Below are positions 33,712 to 39,383 of a stretch of 39,383 nucleotides of DNA, one piece after another (the stretch's first letter is position 1; each line of letters begins with the position of its first letter). The notes under the pieces are model-generated. The model did not search any database. It was given only the letters and a program-made list of their open reading frames with translations, and was not told where the DNA came from. The stretch lies in the NCBI GenBank assembly GCA_000989955.1, contig LBTE01000010.1, forward strand, positions 1 to 39,383. Reading direction: 5' to 3'. The position numbers and the translations under genes were made by a program. Source of the DNA: a candidate division TM6 bacterium GW2011_GWF2_37_49 (GTDB lineage Bacteria > Babelota > Babeliae > Babelales > RVW-14).

Positions 33712-33960
33712 CAATTAAAATTTATTGTAACAAAATTATACTGAATTATGACTTTGAACGCAAATTTAGGAGCAAGTATGCATACGTCAAAGGTGCAATA
33801 TTTACAGCTATACATCGATTATGATTTGTTGAAGCCACGTACCAATAGTTATTGTCGAGAAATTGATAAGTTTTTAGATGCCGGCTACTAGCAGCGATTG
33901 GGTCGTGTCTGGCGAAGTGGTTTGGAAAAAAGTGCGAAAAGCGGCTTCGTTAGGTATGAA
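33712..33960 (+). repeat. Dispersed coding-relic repeat, copy C, with a 47-codon ORF
   Basis: The best-preserved copy. An ATG at 33748 opens a 47-codon ORF to TAG 33889-33891: LNANLGASMHTSKVQYLQLY, then IDYDLLKP, CREIDKFLDAGY. The frame continues after the stop with QRLGRVWRSG and KSAKSGF, and stays open to about 34065. There is no Shine-Dalgarno. It shares 53 identical bases with copy B. It fills the 339-bp gap between the HAD-like and LysE genes; I see nothing else there. Confidence 0.65.
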
Positions 33961-34035
33961 TTTTACTATCAGTGCTACGGACCAACAAAGCTCGAGGCTT
34001 TGCGTTACAGGCTGAAAAATTCAATGACTTATAAA

Positions 34036-34692
34036 TTAACTACTAACAATGCCAGTCGCTTTTAAAATCTGGACTACAAAATCGAATGAAAAATAAAGAC
34101 CTATGCAGATGAAAAGCACGCCTGTGACGTAAGATGTAATAAATAATTGCTTACGATCAAGGTTGTGTCCAAGAAGTTTGCCTCCGAGTGCAACCAATGA
34201 AAATGTAGTTAACGAGCCAAGCGAAAGCATTGTGCTTGCGATTATAAAGTCAGGAGAAGCGAGGCGAACTACATTTTCTGGCATAATTTTGACGCTTATA
34301 AACATAAAAAAGAATACAGTTAATGGATTTACCAGCGTTAAAAATAATGATCTACCAATCGTTATCAAGAAATTTTCAGTACAATTCATAGATTCTGAAA
34401 GATAATGTTGCTGTTTTTTGAACATTATAATGCCAAGATATATCAACAAAACGCTTACCGTAAGATCCATGGCTATTAAAAATTTACGAGAAGTCTCTAA
34501 AACTTGCAAAATACCTAGCATACTGAGCCCAAAAAGAAGTCCATCGCCAACAGCTGCTCCAATGGCCGTCTCAAAACCCCTTTTAAATCCATAACTCGCA
34601 CTACGATTAAAAATTAAAACAAAAATAGGCCCAACAGCCGATGCAGCCGTAACTCCGATTAAAAAACAATTTCTAAAAAGCGTGAAATTCAT
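34036..34692 (-). CDS. LysE/RhtB family exporter
   Basis: 218 residues from the ATG at 34692 (AGAGGA upstream). Six hydrophobic segments; the N-terminal AASAVGPIFVLIFNRSASYG and FETAIGAAVGDGLLF blocks match the LysE translocator family, as does the central LVNPLTVFFFMF. Members export amino acids or related metabolites. Substrate unknown. It is divergent from glmM across about 170 bp. Confidence 0.85.
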   Translation of the reverse strand: MNFTLFRNCFLIGVTAASAVGPIFVLIFNRSASYGFKRGFETAIGAAVGDGLLFGLSMLGILQVLETSRKFLIAMDLTVSVLLIYLGIIMFKKQQHYLSESMNCTENFLITIGRSLFLTLVNPLTVFFFMFISVKIMPENVVRLASPDFIIASTMLSLGSLTTFSLVALGGKLLGHNLDRKQLFITSYVTGVLFICIGLYFSFDFVVQILKATGIVSS

Positions 34693-34865
34693 TAAATTCC
34701 TCTTAATTTTAAAAATAATTTCTTTATTATAGATTCTACCACCATGATTTAACATGGTAAACATGGTGTTGAATGTTTGTCCTGTGTCCCTATAAATATT
34801 ATAGACTAAAATTATTTCAATTAGTATATAATATTTAAATTAATTATATTAGGTACGGTAAATTC

Positions 34866-36206
34866 ATGAAAAATGCAATTTCTTTTGGCACTGACGGCGT
34901 GAGGGGAAGAGTTGGCATACATCCTTTTAATCCCGATGGTTTAAGGGTTTTTGGAGCAGCAATTGCAGAGTGGGCTTTGGAAAAATACCAAAAAATTAGT
35001 CCGAGGGTCCTTATCGGGTACGATTCAAGGATTTCAGGTACAGAAATAAAGCAAGATTTGATAGATGTGCTAACTCACTTTGAAATTGAGGTTGTTGACG
35101 CAAGAGTATTGACTACACCAGCTATTTATAGGCTTATAAGCATTGATACATCGTTTGACTTTGGCATAGCCATTTCAGCCTCACACAACCCATTCCAAGA
35201 TAATGGAATTAAGTTGTTTGACGCTAAAAAATGCAAATTAGAACGAGACGATGAAGTTAAAATTGAAACATTGTTTGATTACTATTTTAAAAAACAAAGC
35301 CTATTAAATTTTGTAATAGTTGGCCAGGCCGTTATTTGGGAGAACGCAAAACAAAGATATACAGCAAGCTTAATCCAATACTTTAAGCCAAATTTTTTAT
35401 CTGGATTAACAATAGTTCTTGATTGTGCCAACGGAGCTGCTTCTGACATAGCGCCGCATATTTTTGAAAAACTAGGTGCCAATGTTATAAAAATTGGAGC
35501 TTTACCGGACGGCAAAAATATCAATCGAGATTGCGGGTCGTTACATCCGAAGTTACTTCAAAAAAGCGTTCTGTACGCTAAAGCCGACATAGGCTTTGCT
35601 TTCGACGGCGATGCAGACAGATTATTGGTGGTTTCAAAAATTGGGCAAATTAAAGATGGAGACGATGTTTTGATGTTATTACTTGGCAATCCAAATTATA
35701 GCAGCACAAAAACGTTGGTTTCTACAATAACCGCAAATCAAGGGCTTGAATCCGAGCTCAAAAAACTTGGCAAAAACCTGATCAGAACGCAAGTCGGAGA
35801 TAAATTTGTTGCGGCAGCGCTTGACGAAAACAACCTTTTGCTGGGCGGCGAGACCTCGGGCCACGTGATTATGAAGGATTACATGCCGACAGGTGATGGC
35901 ATATTTGTGGCACTTAAGCTTTTGGAAGCTGTTATTTTAAATAAAAATTGGGATTTAAAGACTTTTGAAAAATATCCGCAGGTTTCGATTAATATCCCAG
36001 TAAAAAACAAACGCGATCTTACTCAAAAACCTTATTCAGAAATTATCCAAAAATGCAGAGAATCCATACAAGATGGCAGAATTGTAGTAAGATATTCCGG
36101 TACAGAGAATCTTTTGCGTATACTAACTGAAGCTAGCACCGATGCTATGGCTAATTCGGTTGCAAAAAATTTGGCAAATTTTTTGCAGGAAGCACTGTCT
36201 AACTAA
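34866..36206 (+). CDS. glmM: Phosphoglucosamine mutase GlmM
   Basis: 446 residues. Converts glucosamine-6-phosphate to glucosamine-1-phosphate on the way to UDP-GlcNAc. FGTDGVRG at residues 7-14, active-site serine 106 in SASHNP, metal loop DGDADR at 247-252, sugar-binding GGETSGH and phosphate-binding RYSGTENLLRI are all intact. It supplies the substrate for LpxA and peptidoglycan. A TATAAT at 34827 is a possible -10. It begins a run with the DUF502 gene (21 bp) and the lptF/G gene. Confidence 0.95.
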   Translation: MKNAISFGTDGVRGRVGIHPFNPDGLRVFGAAIAEWALEKYQKISPRVLIGYDSRISGTEIKQDLIDVLTHFEIEVVDARVLTTPAIYRLISIDTSFDFGIAISASHNPFQDNGIKLFDAKKCKLERDDEVKIETLFDYYFKKQSLLNFVIVGQAVIWENAKQRYTASLIQYFKPNFLSGLTIVLDCANGAASDIAPHIFEKLGANVIKIGALPDGKNINRDCGSLHPKLLQKSVLYAKADIGFAFDGDADRLLVVSKIGQIKDGDDVLMLLLGNPNYSSTKTLVSTITANQGLESELKKLGKNLIRTQVGDKFVAAALDENNLLLGGETSGHVIMKDYMPTGDGIFVALKLLEAVILNKNWDLKTFEKYPQVSINIPVKNKRDLTQKPYSEIIQKCRESIQDGRIVVRYSGTENLLRILTEASTDAMANSVAKNLANFLQEALSN

Positions 36207-36227
36207 CTAATGTAAGGATGGATAAAA

Positions 36228-36899
36228 ATGAAAATATCTGAAGTTCTGCACGTTGTTGCTCATGAGTTTAAGACTCTGTTTTTAAGCGGTTTATTCACAA
36301 TTATACCGATTGCAGCAACCGTTTTCTTCATGAATTTTGCTTACGGGTTTGTTAAAAGGATGATCGAGCCAGTACGCAGCATGGAACCATCTATACTTCA
36401 ACAAATACCAGGTGCTGAATTTGTCGTTTTAACCCTGGTTATACTTGTTTTGGGTGTTTTTTTGAAAGTTGTGATTGCAAAAACAGTTATTCATGAAGTG
36501 GAAAAAGTTATAAACCGTATTCCTTTAATCAGAATTGTTTATTCATCCTCAAAAATTTTGATTAATTTTTTTAATATGCCAAAATCTACCACTGTCCAAA
36601 AGCAGGTAGTTTTGATTCCTTATCCAAAAAAAGGCCAGTACCATCTTGCTTTTTTGCTTGAATCAGCCGCAGACAGCTACGAAAAAATTATTCCAGACAA
36701 TTTTAAAGATCATCCAGGCGAAAAGTTTTGCAAAGTTTTTATGCCTAACTCGCCAAACCCAACCTCGGGATATTTTTTTATAATGCCGGAAAGCGAAATA
36801 ATAAAAACTAATATTTCGTTTGAAGAAGCTCTAAAAACGCTTGTTTCATGCGGTTTGATTACCCCAGAATCAGTTAAAACATTAAATAAACAAAATTAA
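36228..36899 (+). CDS. DUF502 family membrane protein
   Basis: 223 residues; AAGGATG lies upstream. Two hydrophobic segments (LFTIIPIAATVFFMNFAYGF and VVLTLVILVLGVFLKVV) precede a soluble domain with NRIPLIRIVYSSSKIL, then MPNSPNPTSGYFFIMP and a final SCGLITPESV. This order and these motifs define DUF502. The family is widespread and of unknown function. Here it lies between glmM and an LPS-export permease. Confidence 0.88.
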   Translation: MKISEVLHVVAHEFKTLFLSGLFTIIPIAATVFFMNFAYGFVKRMIEPVRSMEPSILQQIPGAEFVVLTLVILVLGVFLKVVIAKTVIHEVEKVINRIPLIRIVYSSSKILINFFNMPKSTTVQKQVVLIPYPKKGQYHLAFLLESAADSYEKIIPDNFKDHPGEKFCKVFMPNSPNPTSGYFFIMPESEIIKTNISFEEALKTLVSCGLITPESVKTLNKQN

Positions 36900-36903
36900 T
36901 TAC

Positions 36904-37962
36904 ATGGTTTTTACAAGATATTTTTTTGCACGATTTTTTAAGTATTTTTTGTCAATCAGTGTCCTACTCGCTTGCATTGTTAATTTCATTGAATTTTTCG
37001 AGAAAATTGTGCACGTCCGACAAGCCAGCATACATACGATATTAAATTTTGTAGGAATAAACCTTATTCCATCTTTTTTTGATTTATTGCCGATTGCATG
37101 CTGGCTTGCTTCATGTCTGCTTATCAAAGAATTTTATCAACAAAACGAGTGGGAATCTATAGCTCTTCTAAACATTAACAATCGCACACTACTAAAACTA
37201 GCTTTTTATGTGGGGCTTTCGATCGCTTGCTTGAGTTTTATTTTTAGAGAAGTCTTTGTTGAGCGCATGGTTTTTAACTCTGAACAGTTTAAAATGGAAA
37301 ACTTTAAACAAAAATCGGCCCAAAAAATTATGGGCAAGTGGCTTGAAATCGCGCCAAATATTTTTGCATATTTCAGCATGCTCGATTTTTCGACCAACAG
37401 CGGCACAGACCTCATGCTTTTGTTCATTAATCCAGACTTTTCGATTCAAAAAGTTTTAAGTGGCCAAACATTTGAAATAAAGCCAGAGATTAATGAAATA
37501 ATTATTCGATCAGGAGCCTCTTTTGACGTTGACAACAATTTGCAGGAAAAATTTTTAAATAAACACATAACGTTGCCAACTTTTTTTTCACAAATAAAGA
37601 TAAATTTTGAGCCAGCAACGCTATTTAATTTGCTCAAAAACTTCGCCAACAAACGCATTTTACCACCCGCAGTCCAACGCTCGCTGCAGCACCAGATAAC
37701 GAATAAGGTTGGATTTTATCTTAAATTTATCCTCTATCCATTGCTAACGTTCGCATTATTCATATTTTTTTGGCATACCCATATCTTAAAATGGGTTGCT
37801 ATTTTCGCCCCTTATCCACTTTTTGTTGGATATTCGATCATGTCAGATTTCATGTTTTCAGTTGGAATAAATCCATGGTTGCTGTTAATTTTCTACTTTT
37901 TGATTCTGTTTGTAACTTATTTAATCTTTTTTACTAATTTTATTCGAAAATGCAAGTTTTAG
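36904..37962 (+). CDS. LptF/LptG family LPS export permease
   Basis: 352 residues. N-terminal and C-terminal groups of three membrane helices flank a periplasmic beta-jellyroll of about 140 residues (roughly 125-265). The opening TRYFFARFFKYFLSISVLLA and PSFFDLLPIACWLASCLL fit the family. LptF and LptG pair with the ATPase LptB to pull LPS out of the inner membrane. LptG and LptF are hard to tell apart by eye; only one is in the window. It starts 4 bp after the DUF502 gene. Confidence 0.88.
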   Translation: MVFTRYFFARFFKYFLSISVLLACIVNFIEFFEKIVHVRQASIHTILNFVGINLIPSFFDLLPIACWLASCLLIKEFYQQNEWESIALLNINNRTLLKLAFYVGLSIACLSFIFREVFVERMVFNSEQFKMENFKQKSAQKIMGKWLEIAPNIFAYFSMLDFSTNSGTDLMLLFINPDFSIQKVLSGQTFEIKPEINEIIIRSGASFDVDNNLQEKFLNKHITLPTFFSQIKINFEPATLFNLLKNFANKRILPPAVQRSLQHQITNKVGFYLKFILYPLLTFALFIFFWHTHILKWVAIFAPYPLFVGYSIMSDFMFSVGINPWLLLIFYFLILFVTYLIFFTNFIRKCKF

Positions 37963-37973
37963 GCGTATAGCTG

Positions 37974-38001
37974 TTGAAAAAATTTCATAAATCACTAGAA
38001 T
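37974..38001 (+). promoter_or_regulatory. Candidate promoter of the gene at 38055
   Basis: TTGAAA (37974-37979), 16-bp spacer, TAGAAT (37996-38001). It is 53 bp before the ATG and directly follows the lptF/G gene. Confidence 0.55.
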
Positions 38002-38054
38002 AATACATGTGTAGTTGAATTATGTTTATTTAAAAGATTTATCAGGAGCTAGAT

Positions 38055-39095
38055 ATGAATTTATTAATTAAAAAACTTACTCTGGCGGTTTTAGTCGCAT
38101 GCACGATTGGTTCATCGTTTGCAGAAGTAAGCGCTTCAGCTGTTGAGGCTGACGCAGTTGATGTTGCTCAGGTTGTTGAAGTTGCAACAAAAGCACAAGG
38201 CCGAGATGAACTTTTTGCCCGCGTTATTAAGGCGTCAGCAGAAGATAAGCCTTGCATGTTCTTTGAAAGCTTTGGCAAATATCCTCACGCCATCATTAGC
38301 TACCCTCGAAAAAATGAAGTCCGTGACATTCTTTTTGCTTGCGACAAAGATGAATCGATTGATTTTGTTCAAGACCCTGAAGATTTTGCAAATCTTGTAC
38401 CTGCAAAGCTAAAAGTTGCCTGGCCATTGCTTGGTATTTTCACAGAAAAAAAATATAAAGGCTTTGTTGTCGATAAAATTGTTATGAAGGCTATCAGCTC
38501 AGACAATTACGAAGAACAATTCAAAACACCTTTCATTGTTTCTGAGTATGAATCAGGAATGGATATGATGTGGGTTTTTGGTTCTGTCGAAGAGTTTCAA
38601 GGCTTTAAAAATTATTTTTTGAAGAATGTAACAACTCCGGCCACAAAAAAGCCGTTTTTGGTTTTGAAAATTGAAAAAAATCAAGACGCTTTGACCGAAG
38701 AAGATTTAGCATTTTTAGACCAATATTTTGACGTAGCCGATATTTCAAATCAAGAGGCAAATGAACGTGCTGCTAAAATTACAGCATTGATTAAACAAAT
38801 GAGCTACGACGTCTCTGATTATGCGACACATCAAGTTGGCAAGAGTCTGCATGACATGCTGATTGAAGATGTCGATACAGAATGGCTTGGCTTTGAGCAC
38901 AAAAAGCTCGCCCGCGCAGCTTTCTGGACAACAATTGCTACCGCAGCCGTTGTGATTGGTGTACCTGTAGCGATTTTACTTAGCGCATACATAAAAGATC
39001 CTGCTACACTTTGGCTTAGAGAACAATTACCATGGTTGAACAACAAAATTAACAGTAATAACCAACGTGGTACAACTCTAAGTGCCACAAAATAA
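38055..39095 (+). CDS. Exported protein with C-terminal membrane helix, unknown function
   Basis: 346 residues; CAGGAGC lies before the ATG. A signal peptide (LTLAVLVACTIGSSFA) is followed by an Ala/Val-rich segment (SASAVEADAVDVAQVVEVA) and a mixed domain to about residue 285. A membrane helix (FWTTIATAAVVIGVPVAILL) ends near residue 316, with a short tail. No family recognised. Own promoter and terminator, so a single-gene unit. Confidence 0.72.
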   Translation: MNLLIKKLTLAVLVACTIGSSFAEVSASAVEADAVDVAQVVEVATKAQGRDELFARVIKASAEDKPCMFFESFGKYPHAIISYPRKNEVRDILFACDKDESIDFVQDPEDFANLVPAKLKVAWPLLGIFTEKKYKGFVVDKIVMKAISSDNYEEQFKTPFIVSEYESGMDMMWVFGSVEEFQGFKNYFLKNVTTPATKKPFLVLKIEKNQDALTEEDLAFLDQYFDVADISNQEANERAAKITALIKQMSYDVSDYATHQVGKSLHDMLIEDVDTEWLGFEHKKLARAAFWTTIATAAVVIGVPVAILLSAYIKDPATLWLREQLPWLNNKINSNNQRGTTLSATK

Positions 39096-39112
39096 TTTCT
39101 AAGCTAGCTTCA

Positions 39113-39149
39113 AAAAGAGCCCTCTCGAAATCGAGAGGGCTCTTTTCTT
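39113..39149 (+). terminator. Strong rho-independent terminator
   Basis: A 16-bp perfect stem AAAAGAGCCCTCTCGA / TCGAGAGGGCTCTTTT with a two-base nominal loop, followed by CTTT. It lies 17 bp after the stop of the exported protein gene and could act in both directions. Confidence 0.92.
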
Positions 39150-39180
39150 TAGAATTCTTTTTATGGAGTTTAGAGCAGGA

Positions 39181-39330
39181 GCAGTTTTCCTTATTTTGAA
39201 AATTTTAATTCGGCAAGCCACATCCAATCGTACGTTGCTGGCGGGGTCTAAAATTTTATTATTTTCTTTGAAGCTCTGATGAATACAGGACTTACGTATC
39301 AAAGTGCTGAAAACCTTTTGAAAACCTAGA
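39181..39330 (-). repeat. Dispersed coding-relic repeat, copy F (diverged)
   Basis: On the minus strand one frame reads LIRKSCIHQSFKENNKILDP followed by ASNVRLDVACRIKIFKIRK. Compared with copies B and E it keeps RK-CI, E..K.LD, R.D and RI...KI.K at matching spacing. An ORF from TTG 39302 to 39099 covers it, but that ORF runs through the terminator, so it is not a gene. More tentative than copies A-E; nothing else is seen in the final 230 bases. Confidence 0.35.
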
Positions 39331-39383
39331 AAATCTATCGATTAGAAAGTTCACAGATTTCGTCTTAAGCCGTCTGAGAGACT

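Noticed and set aside
39099..39302. 67-codon minus-strand ORF at the window end
   Set aside because: It spans the terminator at 39113-39149 and has only a TTG start; better explained as diverged repeat copy F.

Overview
The window looks like AT-rich chromosomal DNA from a Gram-negative, probably host-associated bacterium. LPS genes (lpxA, lpxI and an LptF/G permease), glmM, a spoVG homologue, an ankyrin-repeat protein and many unrecognised proteins with signal peptides best fit candidate phylum Dependentiae (TM6/Babeliae). That placement is inference: no rRNA gene or other decisive marker is present. Shine-Dalgarno sites (GGAG, AGGA) are clear in front of most genes and were used to choose starts.

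Layout. Positions 1-3100 carry spoVG, tRNA-Gln(UUG) and a lipid A cassette: lpxA, a Gfo/Idh/MocA oxidoreductase and lpxI. Positions 3101-9454 hold two palindromic intergenic repeats, a secreted protein, a PafA-like phosphatase, a membrane protein and a PIN-PhoH ATPase. Positions 9543-17350 hold thrS (no TGS domain), a probable murD remnant, ftsW, an 1158-residue exported protein and pgsA. Positions 17440-20351 are a minus-strand run: VOC protein, methyltransferase, AlkD-like glycosylase and a WD40-like exported protein.

Positions 20647-24414 are the most interesting part. After an ankyrin protein comes a small ORF missed at usual length cutoffs. It encodes 50 residues, has a good ribosome binding site and contains seven consecutive histidine codons. 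A hairpin with a U-rich tail follows, then a three-gene polar amino acid ABC importer. This resembles a histidine attenuator (compare the enterobacterial hisL leader, which also has seven His) controlling a transporter, and it suggests the importer's substrate is histidine.

Positions 24485-31395 carry an exported protein, adenosine deaminase, an anchored BPL_N-type amidotransferase-like protein, a ParD/RelE-type toxin-antitoxin pair, arfB, a HEPN/MNT pair, a methyltransferase and a gene remnant. Positions 31388-33696 carry a phospholipase-like gene, an exported protein and a HAD-like lipoprotein; the middle gene is bracketed by a 113-bp direct repeat. Positions 34036-39095 carry a LysE-type exporter, the run glmM - DUF502 - lptF/G, and a last exported protein.

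A second unexplained signal is a dispersed family of decayed coding repeats (copies A-F) in the gaps near 3240, 17330, 20470, 30530, 33710 and 39180. Translated, the copies align largely without gaps around a shared motif (REIDKFLDAGY, then an Arg-rich stretch and IAKSG), but each has stops, deletions or strong divergence. I do not recognise the parent protein.
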